Shown here: piece by piece, positions 13,038 through 26,080 of the stretch
Layout: each line of letters starts with the position of its first letter
Position numbering within the stretch: position 1 is the first letter of the stretch
Origin: Brasenia schreberi
Taxonomy: Eukaryota > Streptophyta > Magnoliopsida > Nymphaeales > Cabombaceae
Reading direction: 5' to 3'
DNA length: 64,000 nt
Assembly: GCA_036023115.1 (NCBI GenBank)
Contig: JAYKKT010000041.1
Location: 3,187,501-3,251,500, forward strand
Translations under genes and position numbers: made by a program
The notes under the pieces: model-generated
Databases searched by the model: none
Told to the model about the DNA's origin: nothing
The model's input: the letters and a program-made list of their open reading frames with translations, nothing else

Positions 13038-13907
13038 TCCACGATTACACTTTACAGGTTAAATCAAGGGAAGATTTTGCATGTGCAAGCATCACATCTG
13101 TGATCTAAAGGATGCCGACGTGTGTGTGTGTGTGTGTGTGAATACGTATATGTATATATGCAAACATGCATAGATCAAATATTATATATATTTATGTATC
13201 ACACATATACATAAGTTCGGGTCGGGGCTGGGTATATACCCATCCCCAACCCATTGCCATCCTTACTCTTTTATTGTTTGATTGTTCTGAAATATCCCCA
13301 AAGATAGTTTGTCATTTTCAGAGTGAAGGACTGTAATTTTTTCTCATAAGAACGACCCGAGTATGCCCCTCGTAAATATCAGCACGCTTAAAAGAAGGAA
13401 TTGTAGCTTTCTAATTAAACTGCAAATGTGTACTTTAAAAAGCGATCTTGATTCTTTCCGTGTCCCTTTAAGATGGGGGGGAACTTTGATAATAAAAAGA
13501 AGTAAAATATATGGTATTTGCATCATTTTAACAAGTTTATTTGATCTAACACTTATAGATTGTTTATACGTAAATAACAAGAGGTAGCAACAGTGTTTGA
13601 CCTAGAAAAGTTTTGGTGCAAATTCTCTATCGGATGAAAATTAAGTGAGGTGATATGACTGCATAGTTTTTTTTTATTAGAGTGAGGCGGCTGCCTGCCC
13701 TCACACATGGATAGGTTTACCACTCGGTAGCTCCAACGAGAAAGTGTAGAAATTGGATGGAGAATAGTTAAAGACCTTAAAGTGTTGGAATAGGCGTTTG
13801 AACAGAGTGAAAATGCTAATATGATAAAATGAAGCACAATGGCAATTGTTAATAAAGAACTCATTATGTGTGGAAAGGCTTCGTTATGGTGATGGATATA
13901 TATTTGG

Positions 13908-13908
<1 letters not shown>

Positions 13909-14002
<94 letters not shown>
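13909..14002. repeat. Compound microsatellite (TA)n(GA)n
   Basis: About 57 bp of TA passes directly into about 37 bp of GA. Confidence 0.95.
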
Positions 14003-14005
<3 letters not shown>

Positions 14006-14115
14006 GTCCCTGCACATGCTAAACACTACTCAAACATCGTGGCTATCCATCCGTCCAAACAAAAAAGCCATTTCCTCGTGTGTCTTCTCTCTTTGCTCCC
14101 AGGCGTTCTTTTCAG

Positions 14116-14118
<3 letters not shown>

Positions 14119-14178
<60 letters not shown>
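14119..14178. repeat. (CT)n microsatellite, about 60 bp
   Basis: A perfect CT run lying 117 bp after the previous GA run. It is followed by GTGAGCACTCCCTTTTAAGAATCATG, and a close copy of that phrase recurs at about 14520-14548, just before the RTE fragment. Confidence 0.95.
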
Positions 14179-14182
<4 letters not shown>

Positions 14183-14554
14183 GAGCACTCCCTTTTAAGA
14201 ATCATGTTGGGTTAGAAAAAGAACATTTTCATCTTAAGGTTTTAACCCTTTGCTTGCTAGTTTTCATCTTCTTCATCTCTTTCATTTTTCCCTTTTTCTT
14301 CTCCTATATTTTGGCATGGTTGTTTTATTCATCTACATTTGCATTGTGTTAGCTTGCTAGGAACAATCAAGCGAGGTGAAAGAAATGGTCTTACAGTCTC
14401 CATCTTCGACAGTCGACCACTGAACCCCGTTTATGTTTGCATGCACGGAAGCTCTCACCATGAGAGAAGGAAAAACGGGTATTTTCTTACCTGCCCCGTG
14501 CATCCTTTCTCTCTCTATGTGTGAGAGCATTCCCTTTTAAGAATCATGGCGGGT

Positions 14555-15690
14555 AAACAACAACTAAGCCTTTTCCCATACAAGATGGGTCGGATACATG
14601 GATTCTTTGTTTCCACACAACCCTATCACGTGAACTCAATATAAACCAGATCATTCTTTATTGTTTCTTTCCAACACTTTTGTGATTGTTCTCTTTCTCT
14701 TTTAACATTTTCACAATCTAGTTTTTCATATCTTTTTACGGGGTATCCTTTAGTCGTCTTTCTACGTGTCCAAACCATATTAAACCATTTTCACTCATTT
14801 TATCCTCTATTAGTGTTACAATTTGTTTCTAATAACCTTATGTATAGGTCTTTTCTTGTGTGATCACTCATCCATCTCAACATCTTTTGTTTTGCTACGG
14901 ACATCTTTGTACATGTTGATGATTAACTGTCCAATACTCATAACCATAAAACATAGCAGGTCTAATTGTTGTTCTATAATATTTACCTTTCAACTTAAAT
15001 GGTATCTTCTTATCATATAGAATACTTAATGCCCCTCTCCATTTTAATCAACCTACATTTAATTTTATGCATAACATCTCCATCAACTTTTCTATCACTA
15101 TAAAAAACTTGCCTTAGGTATTTTAAAATTTTCCTTGTGAGGCATGCAATGTGTGTCAATTTTAATTTTTATGTCTTCTGAAGTACCCAAATGATCAAAC
15201 TTATATTACATATATTTTGTCTTTCTTCTACTAATTCTTTCTAATATTTCTCTCCATAATTCAAATTTCCTATTAACTTTTTCCTTAGACTCATCCACTA
15301 ACATAATGTTATCTGCAAATAACATTCACCAGGGTACTTCATCTTGAATATGTTTTGTTAACTCATTAATGACCAATATATTTAAGGACTTAAAGTTGAT
15401 CCCTTATTGTAACCCAATTAACTTCAAATGAGTCTTTCTTTTTTTCATGAGTCCTCACACATGTTTTTGCATTATCATACATGTCTCTTATAATATTTAT
15501 TTATGTCAATGTGATACCTCTTTTTCTAAGGTTCTTCAAAGAACATCTCTTGGCACCCTATTGTAAGTTTTTTCTAGAGCAATAAATATCTTGTGAAGTT
15601 TCTTCTTTTTTGCTTTAAAATATTATATAAGACGTTTCAATAGATCAATCTCTATGATCTTGTAAAAGACTATAGAACGAGCAAAGCACA
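14555..15690 (-). mobile_element. RTE-clade LINE, antisense, 5'-truncated (copy 1)
   Basis: Read on the minus strand, this matches the 3' half of the plus-strand RTE at 53.9-56.5 kb. Shared features are the reverse-transcriptase C-terminal part (MLRWMSDH, a pairing of [13 protein letters not shown] type) and the 3' end AAAGGCTTAGTTGTTG. A tail of GTT repeats appears here as AAC repeats at 14555. It is broken by stops and frameshifts and stops abruptly near 15690, as expected for 5' truncation during target-primed reverse transcription. Unlike the plus-strand copy, it keeps the motif-A neighbourhood (about 15540-15620). Confidence 0.8.
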
Positions 15691-16900
15691 TCTTACCTTG
15701 GCTACCTATAAGAAAAGGTACGACATGTTTGCATGTCAAATACTAACAACCCCCGCTACTATGAGGTAGAAAATGTTAATTGATATTGCTTTGAAGTAAT
15801 GTGCAAAGGATGACCTGGCAAGCATAATGTGCCTCATTTGAGCAGCTTTATGGATTTTCATCATAAGTCCCAGTGTGTGCAATGCACCAATTCCAGTAGA
15901 GTTGTGTCTCCCCTTTAGGGAGAGGCAAACTCAAGGTTCAACTACAAAAATCCTCTTGTATGCACTCATATATATTCAGATTCAAAAGAAATCAACCAAA
16001 AGTAAGTTTGTGCATGTTATGGCCAACAACCTAACACCATTCATATATCAAGATAAAAGAAAAGAGCGCCCTATAGGCAAATTTGAATATAAAAGAGAGA
16101 TATTGAAGAAATAATTAATAGGAAGGTACAAAATTTTCATCCTTTTATATCATAGTTTGGACAAAAAATCTAAGCTGAGATGTCATTATGAGAAGAGGAG
16201 AAAAGAATAGCCATGAAATCATCAAGGCCAATTGTGACTTCTCTTAAACGTAAACACTAGGTACATATTCTCCTTCTTGAATGAGAGAGAAGCACTAAAG
16301 TTTGATGGTTTTTCTGGTTCAAATTGTGCTTCAAGCTCCTCAAATGCCATGATGCTTTTTAACCTCTAACTGTTCCCACAAATTGGAAAAAAAATTAAAT
16401 TGCCATCCTTAATGCCATATATAATGAAGGATAGTAAATGAAGATTTTCCTTATTTGTACATATTAAGGGTACTTCTCAAACATGGAAAAAATATGAAAC
16501 TCTACAATTAATAAAGTGAATAGTTCTTAAAAATAAATAGCATGTTTACAATAAAATAACTAAGCACACACATGCACAAAGAGAAGGGGGAGTGGGATGA
16601 TATGATTATCATTCTCTCATTCTTCTTGTCTACCAAAGTTTGCAAGAAAAATATGCATAAGCTACATTTCTTATGCCAATTTTTTCAGACCCCATCTAAT
16701 CATTAAGGAAATTGTCTTGTATCTTATAATAAGATTTTGAATCCATTCAACATATATAAATATTATGAATTTGTTTCAACACAATGCAAAAAAGAACAAT
16801 ATACTATAAAAGCACACAAAGAGAATGAATACATCTTGTTTTATTACAATTTCTTTTGTCGTGACCCATCCCTCCACAATAGTGGTATTTCTTTAATGAT
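15691..16900. other. AT-rich intergenic DNA, no gene seen
   Basis: No recognised exon lies between the RTE fragment and the FAR1-like remnant. Confidence 0.5.
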
Positions 16901-16954
16901 ATAGGTACAAAGATATCATCGAGCTTTTACCGATACAAATACAATAAATGCTAA

Positions 16955-19305
16955 TTAAACAAATACCATAACTAATAGCATAAAATGATTATTAGTTATT
17001 GAATACCTTTTCTCATAGGTAAACTTAATTCTTTTGTCACAACCTTTCTCTCGATCTTGTAAAATGATTGCACTACTCACGGTTTCTATAAAACCTACAA
17101 CACTTATATTTTCAAGTTCCTTATACTTCTTTTGATTACATACATTATGAATTTCATTTTCAAAACTTAATTGCGTATTTTCTCTTGAAGGGGTTGTCAA
17201 TTGATCAATAACATCTAATGTCTCTTTATAACTCTTGTCACACTTTAAGGCTTCTTTCATATATTTGTGTACTTTTAAGAAAAACACGGCTTTACAAGTT
17301 GCAATATACTTGACTCAATACATGGTGTGAAAGAACTATATTTATTTATCATATTTGCCTTTTCATGTCTAATCCACCTTTTCAAAATATAATTATTCGG
17401 TAACTAATGAACACATTCAACCCTAAACACTGTCAACATATCCACACATACAATACCAGCACTATTCCACAATAGACATTGATAAGTAGATAATTCTTGC
17501 ATGCTTTTTGTGTATGTAATGGGACAATCTTTTTTTGTTTTATCTCCTTAGATATGGATCACTTTATATCTTCGCATGCCATCATTAAGAAGTACAATCT
17601 TAGCATGACACATGATAGCTTTAAGAAATTTTCCTTGAAATTTTCCAAACAACACGAGGATATAAATGTCTAGCATATGTGCTAGCAGTGGACTATCAAA
17701 GGCACATAGTTTAACCCCATCTTTCATTTGAAAATCATAGTTTTCTTGGTATCAATATACTTTTAGCACATTATCGAATTTCTTCATGAAGAGGCTCATT
17801 GGAGTTCTAGCATCAAACCAACTAGACTATGGCATTCATACTTTCACTACATTGGGTTGTAGTTTTCTTATTGTAAATATCTCAAGAGAGTAATGAGAAG
17901 CCCATGACACATGATTTAACTAAAGATAAGTCACTCATTTACTCTCATGCATCTTAGAAAACATGTGACATCTCATACCATTGATCCTCAAATTCCTCTT
18001 TTCTCTCCATGTGATAGGACAATTCCTTTCTTTTTTGAAAATTAGAATATTGTATACATATGCCACTAACATGATTGGAAATATTTGCATGATATGCCAA
18101 ATATAAAGACAGTGAATCATATTTGGAAATACTTCTTCAATTGCAACTTTCAAAGTTGAATCTTGGTTAGTGAAAATAACAACCGGAGCCCAATTACTTA
18201 TAAACAATTCCTTAAACAATCATACAAAGGAGTATATCTTCTTATCTCCAAGCAATGCACTTCAAGCACAATCAATTGGTTATAGTGATTGATACCAAAA
18301 GGTTTATTATACTAGTTTTTCTTATACGTTGTGTCAAATGAAATTATATTACCAAAATAACAATAAATAATAATAGTCCTCTCAGGCTATATAATCCACT
18401 CAAAAATAGTTGCATACCTTCTTTTCTTTATCGATTTGAATGGTATAATAGAAGTTTGCATCTTCTAGAATTTTCTGTTCAAAGTATTCCAAAGCTCTTT
18501 GTCAATCAATCTCTATGTAACTCTTATTTGTTTTCCGTAGATAACTATATATATTATGGTTAGTGAGAGGCATAGATTGGATGCCATCGCCATAATGTTA
18601 ATCATAACACTGGTTTCAATCCAACTCTAAAAATGTCATCTACCATCATTTGCTTGCTTGGAGAGGTCAATTCGCTTATTGATCTATGTATGTTAAACTT
18701 TCAAAGCGAATGTAAGTAGTGATTATAGACTGCATCAAGTTCATGGACAATCCATTTCTTCTTCTTTCAATATAAACCAATTATTGTTGGTGTCATGCAA
18801 CCACATCTCTTAACCACCTTTTTCTTTTTCATGTTGTTGTTCTCGTCCTTATATCCTTGCTTATTGCATGTAAATATTGCCCAAAATTTATCCACACTCT
18901 ATGTTTTCTTGATGTATGTTTATATATATCAAACCCTTACAAATTATAAAAATTATATGCTTCTTTCAAACTATGTTCATGGAGGGTACGAACTATAATG
19001 GTATAGTGGGGATACACTTTTACTGGGTCCTCTATAAGGTTAATAGAAATATCATTAAAATCTAGCAACATTACTCCTTTATCCTTATCAAGATTGGACT
19101 TCATGATAACATCATTAAAATCAAACTTCATTAGTTGTTTTCCAATATGCATTGAACTCCACATGTGCTCCACTATGATATAACCTTCAGCTATAAAGCC
19201 TCTTGAAGAGGCTTGACTTATGTTCATATCTCGGTAAGATTGCTTAACTAGCATGTGTAATATTCGTAAGTAAGAAAAAACCCAACAGTATACATATGTC
19301 GGCAA
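16955..19305 (-). pseudogene. Decayed FAR1/FHY3-related (MULE-transposase-type) gene
   Basis: Fragments on the minus strand lie in FAR1-family order. The N-terminal FAR1-type DNA-binding region is at about 18.85-19.1 kb (SLKEAYNFYNL, then GFDIYK after a stop). The MULE transposase start is at about 18.3 kb (GNIISFDTTYKKN, matching the usual DTTY motif). The region at 17.95-18.2 kb reads FTNQDSTLKVAIEEVFPN and CLYIWHI, the usual DQDxAMxxAI / H.LCxWH block. A degenerate SWIM-like zinc region followed by LPNNYILKRWIRHEK is at 17.35-17.45 kb. Stop codons and frameshifts separate the blocks, and SWIM cysteine/histidine positions are lost. Intact relatives are light-signalling transcription factors (FHY3/FAR1) or MULE transposases. 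I cannot tell whether this is a dead host FRS gene or a dead Jittery/MULE element, because no terminal inverted repeats were found. Confidence 0.75.
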
Positions 19306-20676
19306 TAATATTCATATCAAAGGTGAAGTAGCCATTCGGCTAAACTAGCCACATACCTTCCGGAGAATGATTTGGAGCTCAAGGTACACCTTGAAACCTA
19401 ATGTAAGCATGATGTTGTCTGAGGTGCAAGATGACTCGAGATCAAAACATCAATCTACATGCCGATTGTCAAAACAATCTATCAACACCTGAAATCTTTT
19501 GATATATTGGACTATTTTGAGACATTTAGAACTAACTATTCATCCTAATGATTCAATACAAACTTATGGTTATTTGGAGTATATGTTAGAGAAAATCACA
19601 TACAATCTTTTGGCACCAAAAGAAAACTTTATAGTCTAATATAACCAACAAAACAAATAAAAAAACAATATTATACTGATATAATAGAGAAATTGTTTCC
19701 TAAGACCAAACAAAATGTAAATGTAGAAGACAAGTTAATCAAAGGAAGTGAGAGTTGAGCTCAACGTAAACAACAAACAAATCAACAAAATGATTCATGT
19801 TCTTAGCAAGCAACAAAGTGCAAATATAGATGAATAAATGGAGATTGTAGCTGCTTGAAGGATGATAGGAGACAAGACAAGAGTTTTGGGAAAGAGGCAA
19901 AGAATGCCTGAGACAGGATAGGGTGAGACATAGATTCGGGAAAGAATGCCTAAGAAGAGGGCCTTTTGTTTGAGTTTATGGACGACTTGGATGATTTGTG
20001 ATGAATGACCATGATGTTTTAGAAGATTTGAGCAGCCGTTAAATCAGATCTTGCCTACCTCTCACGTGATGACTCATCATTTTTCGGTAAATGAGTGTAA
20101 TTTAAAAAAAACTTTAAGGGTTTTCAAAAAATGACGAAAGATAATAGTATTACACTCACACTCCCAAAAAAATAATTGTCATTAGTAAATAGCTTTAATG
20201 ATAGATAAGATCGAATCATTTTATATAGAGAGAGATAAAGAGAGAGAGAACCTAGTATGTGCTAACACTCTTAGGTGCTAATGTATTTAAACATATCTTA
20301 ACCACTCGTTTGAGTTCAAAAAGTAAAAGGTGTGCATGTTAACAAAATATACATGTAAAAAGTACACATAATTTTTGCTTTTTAAATTTAAATTTAAATA
20401 ATCTATTATCAAGGATAGATTGTTGAAATTTGTTTAGATATATTAATAACTAAAAATATGCTAGTAAATATGTATATATATGTATGTACAATCTAATGTC
20501 CAATTTTTACTTTTGAGGAGTATGAGTGTCATTTTAAAAGTTTTACCTTAGCTTTAAGACCACTACAAGAAGTTGTGTTGAAGAAAATACAAAGTTTTTA
20601 TTTCCCTCATGGTGGGTTCGCGAACACATTGTTACATGTGGATATTATCCAATTTCTCTCTCCCTCTCTCTATCTA

Positions 20677-20713
<37 letters not shown>

Positions 20714-21402
20714 ACAAGGCTCTTCTTTTCCCATGTACGGCCAGTTCATTGATAAATTGATGGTCTCCTAATAGGTCATAAAGAATTTCTTTTATTATTT
20801 TTAAAAAGTTTTTATAGTTAAATATATTTAATTAGATACTTAGTGCAAGGAAACGAACTCTGCATACACTCGAAAATGCGAAGAGGTGATGCCGAGTCCG
20901 CCTTGTGATGGCGTCACTCGATGATTTGTTGAATAACACAGATCGAGAACATGCACACACCAACCAGGCTCGCTTTCTTTATGGTTGATTTTCTTTTCTT
21001 ATTTCTCTTAAGGAAAAATAGAGAAAATCCCAAATACAGATTAAATTAGAATAAGATCATCTTCTACAGTGCTAATATAAACTAGGGGCGAAAATGTAGA
21101 AAAGATCTAATCATTATGATACAATGTCATGACACTACTAGAAAGGGATAATTGACATGAATATTTCAAATGTGAATAATAACACTAATGTGGATCTCAA
21201 ACAATTTGGATCTAGTTCTAAATCTACTACTAAAACCACAACCTAAATTATTCTAAACAGATTCAATCGGTTTAAACCAAATCAAGTATGATGCCTTCAA
21301 ATCCAAATTCATGCGTCATAAGGATCACGTGGTCAATTGACATATGGTCGGTGATGAGAATAAGCCAATTGAATTCCTACTTAACTCACAAATTAGACTC
21401 AA

Positions 21403-21405
<3 letters not shown>

Positions 21406-21471
<66 letters not shown>
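21406..21471. repeat. (CT)n microsatellite, about 66 bp
   Basis: A perfect CT run; the Ser-Leu-Ser open frames over it are artefacts of the repeat. Confidence 0.95.
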
Positions 21472-21475
<4 letters not shown>

Positions 21476-22460
21476 ACACGCACATATGAACCGTATGCAG
21501 CACCTAACCTTATGAGTGTTGGCTTGGCATTTGGATCCCTCAATCAGTTCCGTAATATACGGTGGGTCAAGTGATAACTTAGCAGCTTCGAGTGCCTGTC
21601 ATTTCTAGTCCTTGGAAGAATCCTCTTGTTGGTGTAAGCTACCCACTATGCAGCAGCGACGCATGATGGCCATGCATCTTTCTTCAAAACAACTCATCTT
21701 GATTTTCTGGTCCTTGGAAGAATCCTCAATATATATATATATTGCTGCATACAATAATATGCTCACTCTTTGCTTGTTGTTTGTTCCCTTCCTCTGCATA
21801 CATTGAGACTACATTTGTTTGGACTTTGTTAAACACGTTTATTCTCATTCAGAAGGCCCTCAATCACTTGGCACCATCAGCTCTTCTTCATTCATGCCAA
21901 TCTAAATAAGCAGTCGCGGACGTAGAAAATTTTCTCTCAAATACTGAAAATTGGATGAAATTTAGGTCTGTCACCGTTAATAAGGCTGAGTTTTTTAATT
22001 TATTAATGACCAATAACAGGGTTATTAAAAAAACTTGAAAGTATTATCAATTAATCCAATCTGCTTTTGCTTTATGAATTTCTGGTTTAAAAGCAACAAA
22101 ACCGACGGTGGGTGGAGACGAAGAAAAGAAGGAAGACAACAAAAGTTGGGGAAGCTAGTGAGAGAAGGTGTTGGCACAAATTTAACGCGATGCATGTCAA
22201 TGCGTGACGCTTGGGCAGTCTTCGTTGCAAAAATGGCTCAAGAATCGGTGATGGGGACAATTAGCCAAATATACCTTTATTTATAAGCCCTGACTTTAAG
22301 GTCATAACCAACGGTCCAGATGTGAGATGGCTCTAAAAGAAATCAACGGCCCAAATATGAGATGCCTCTAGAAGAAAAAGATCTTTTCCTTATGTTATTG
22401 TGTAAGTGTGTGCACGCCAAACGTGCATTATTCATGTTTTCTATCTTATAGCATAATGTT

Positions 22461-22745
22461 TAGACATGACCGGTATGAAACCAGTTCACCCGGTTTCAAT
22501 CGGAATTGAATCGGTCCAAGAATCGGAACTGGTCAAACTGGATGTTGAACCGGAACCTGGGACTGTTTAGTTCGGTTTTAGTTTCACCTTTCATAAAACC
22601 ATAATCTGATCAGAATTGGAATTAGCAGTTCCAAACCATTGATTTTATATTTTTAAATCTTTTAATTTTAATTTTAATGAAAATTTTGTTTTAGAGGGGC
22701 TTAAGATTCAAACCTTGTGGAGACACCGATTCCTATTTATCCAAA
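22461..22745. mobile_element. ACCGG/GGTTC-rich foldback-type element, partial copy
   Basis: It starts TAGACATGACCGG, like the other family members, followed by an ACCGG/GGTTC-rich arm and AT-rich DNA. No matching right terminus is seen before the next element begins at 22748, so this copy is probably truncated. Alternatively, it forms the left arm of a longer element ending at 23027. Confidence 0.45.
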
Positions 22746-22747
22746 AC

Positions 22748-23027
22748 TAGACATGTCCGGTTCCGGTTAGACTGGAACTTGGAACCATAACCAAATTGGT
22801 TCAGGATCAATTATGGTTCGAAACCAGTACTTTTATTAAAAATTTAAAATTTAAAAAAAATAAAAATTACCGGAACCGGTGGTTTGGAGCCACCGGTTCT
22901 GGTTCCAGTTTTATAAAAGGTGAAACTGAAACAGGACCAGGTGGTCCCCAGTTTCAGTTTCACTGGTTCTTGGTCCGATTCGATTCCGATTGAAACCACT
23001 GGACCGATTAGGAACCTGCCATGTCTA
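22748..23027. mobile_element. ACCGG/GGTTC-rich foldback-type element, complete 280-bp copy
   Basis: The left end TAGACATGTCCGGTTCC and right end GGAACCTGCCATGTCTA are inverted complements over most of about 17 bases. The body is a mosaic of GGTTC/GAACC/ACCGG words on both arms around an A-rich centre (22835-22868). It has no coding capacity. This is the best-defined member of the family here. Confidence 0.6.
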
Positions 23028-23656
23028 TGTGTCTAGGTTTATTGAAAAATTAACACCACCTTGTACACAACAAGTTAGCGTGATTAGTGGTGGTGAATTC
23101 TGACACGAATAGGACACAAGTCGAAATGTTTGATTTTTGTGTTCATCTAAACCAACATGAACAATATCGGGTTGTGTTTGTGTTAACCAAGGGTTGCAAA
23201 TACAGACACATAACCCCCAACGTAAAGCTCAATCACATCACACCCTTATTGCATCTCTATTTTTCCTCAAAAGAATATGGCATGCACCTACTATACACGG
23301 TTGTATCATAGAGGTACAATACAATAAATCTACTATACAGGTACATGCATATCCCATATCATATATGAGTACAGACATACCCCGTATCGCACGGTACAAA
23401 CCACAATACCAACATATGTTCTTGGATATGGACTAATATAGAGCCCAACCTACAATACAAAGTTGTATCGTATAGATATTTGAATCGTGTCAACAGGTAC
23501 AGTATGACATGCTCCAACACACATGAGACTGGGTTGACCAGTTTATGATATGTATATGAATGAACATGACACGAAACACAAAATTGCCAATAATTTCGGA
23601 AATAACCTGAATCCTGCATAGGAAAAATCACTCAAAAGTGACAAAATAATTGGGTT

Positions 23657-23754
23657 ATGTTTTGGTTGACCTGGTTTTGACACCAACAAGTGTATTATGC
23701 TCCTAATGTTTTGGTTGACCTGGTTTTGACACCAACAAGTGTATCATGCTCCTA
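23657..23754. repeat. Tandem duplication, two 49-bp units
   Basis: ATGTTTTGGTTGACCTGG...GTGTATTATGCTCCTA is immediately repeated with one or two changes. Confidence 0.95.
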
Positions 23755-24177
23755 GTACTAGAATTGCATGCTTGATCACATGGGTTCGTAATCATGATTA
23801 TGAAGAGCATTTGTTTTGTGAGTAATATTGATGCTTGAGTTTTCGTGTCACGTATGTAGTAACACAAGAGAGAAGAAGGTACTTTGGTTCTCATGTGAAG
23901 CTCTTGGGTCTAATTCGTACCAAAATTCTTATTGAAATTAGGTCTATAAAACAAAAGTTTCACTTCAGTAATTGGTTTCGTGTTTGATGATGTTGCCTGA
24001 GAAAGATGGTTAACCGAAAAGGAAAATTAACCATCCAAACACGTATTTCTGGGGAACTGCACCAAGCCAGTAACCAAAAATGCCATAAGGGATTGCTATC
24101 AAGGCATGGAGGGAGTTGCGCGCTCTCATCATGCATCACGTCTGCATGAAAATATAGAATCTTTTTGAAAGGGCTCA

Positions 24178-24290
<113 letters not shown>

Positions 24291-25178
24291 AGTGATAAAT
24301 GCATAATATCTTTAATTTTACATAAGTATTTTCATCATTCGATATATTAAAAGTACTTGTAATTTGTATTTAATGTAACCATATACATTAAATACAAAAT
24401 AATTCAATTTTCCATCATTAATCTCAAAAATCTCAAAGATAACTGTGAAAATAGTTTAGTGACATCATGCAATTTAAATGTTATACATCCACTATTCTCT
24501 ATTATATATATGTCCACCATTGACGATGTTCACTTATGTCTAATTATTTTTGAATTGTATGAGTGTAAAATATAATCTTTATACGCTACCCAACAGTAAT
24601 GATCGGACATCAATTGTTGTAAAAGTTACGTAGCCATTACATTATATCAAGAGAGAAAAACCTCGAGGAAGATGAGAATCTCAAGCAAGGATGTTACGCA
24701 GGTAGCCACAGGATCCCTTAAATGGCAGCTGTAGATTTTAAGTTACCAAGGAGTAACCTTTCAAAAATTTACTGTGAAGGTAAGAAAGAAAGAGACAACA
24801 ACAGAAGAGACAATAGTTACCCAAACGGACTCTACAGTATCAACGATGAACAATCTCTGAAATCCGAAAGCTATCTTTCTTGTGGGCCTGTTAGACCCTT
24901 TTCTTACATGGGGACCCCAAAAACTACGCGGTTTTCCCTAAGGAAACCATCGATCGTTCACAAAGAGACGATGCTTTTTTGCCATTTTTTCCAAATCACA
25001 ACTGGTCAACATGAGCGGTTTCTGACTTCAGTCTCACACCTGCCTAAGCCTCAGTTAGTTGGTAGCCCTTGGATTGATACTCCGGCTTCTATTTATTCAT
25101 ATCAGCCTCTTCCCTTTCCTCCCCACAATCTTCATCTCCTCTTCTTCTCGCCTTGTTTCCATCACCCTTGACCTGTCC

Positions 25179-26007
25179 ATGGTACGTGTATAATCATCTC
25201 TTTCCTCCTCCAAGCTGTTTTCACGTATTCGTGTATTCTAATCCTTTCTTTTATCCTTTGTATGCCTCAATCCAAGGATTATATTTTAGATATCGAGAGG
25301 GTAGATTTTTGTAAAACTATATAAATAATGCATTTTCGAGTTTATATATCTAAAGGTTGTGATATTTATCTGTTTCTTTGCAGGGAATGGCTTGTGTGGG
25401 GATTCTTTTGACTTGTTTTCTTTCTTTGTTGATGACTGCTCATGGGTATGGATGGGGCTGGTCAAATGCGCATGCAACCTTCTATGGAGGTGGTGATGCT
25501 TCAGGGACAATGGGTATGCAAGTGAACCGATTCTGATTATGCTTCAGTGAGATTAAGGCTCCTGTAGAAAGGCAGTCAGCTCTCGCAGTCATCAATCTTC
25601 GCTCATTAACTGATTTGAGTTTCATATTATACCAAATATATTCGTGCTGCATGTGTATTTGAGACTGAATTTTTAAATCTTTCGTTTCGATTATTTCTGA
25701 GTGAGCATATTTTTGTCAAACATATATATATCAACTATCAAGCTTTATGAAAACAAAGAATCCATGTCACTGACCCTATCAAAATTACGTGCACCAAGAT
25801 CCGCTCTTATATTATGAAAACAGGTCCAGACGCATGTCAATGTGAGGAATACTCTCTCTCATATATATATTATGACAGATTACATTAAACCCACAACCGA
25901 AGACTTGATAAGTCAACAAATGAGCTATGGTCCATGGATGAATCCATGGGTTTTATGCCCGACCCTAAGGTTTTTGCGGGTATTGATTGTCTCCACCTTA
26001 AAAAAAG

Positions 26008-26080
<73 letters not shown>

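Larger units (their letters stand above)
9570..13900. other. Intergenic, no gene seen
   Basis: No supported gene. The stretch holds a (GT)n tract at 13121-13140, a TA microsatellite at 10559-10633 and a foldback-type element at 12481-13037. An imperfect repeated phrase (TTGCAAAT...AGAGGTAAAAGTAGCAT) occurs near 11550 and 11635. The short open frames have no recognisable domains. Confidence 0.5.

Noticed and set aside
13553..14215. Open frames of over 100 codons across 13.55-14.2 kb
   Set aside because: They owe their length to TA, GA and CT runs (Tyr-Ile, Glu-Arg, Ser-Leu repeats) and have no domain.
24722..25171. 149-codon plus-strand frame upstream of the expansin
   Set aside because: No recognisable domain or signal; it covers the probable promoter and 5' UTR of the expansin gene.
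25751..25775. Resemblance to the RTE 3' end (AACAAAGAATCCATGT) in the first expansin intron
   Set aside because: Only about 20 bases match and no GTT tail follows; too short to call an insertion.
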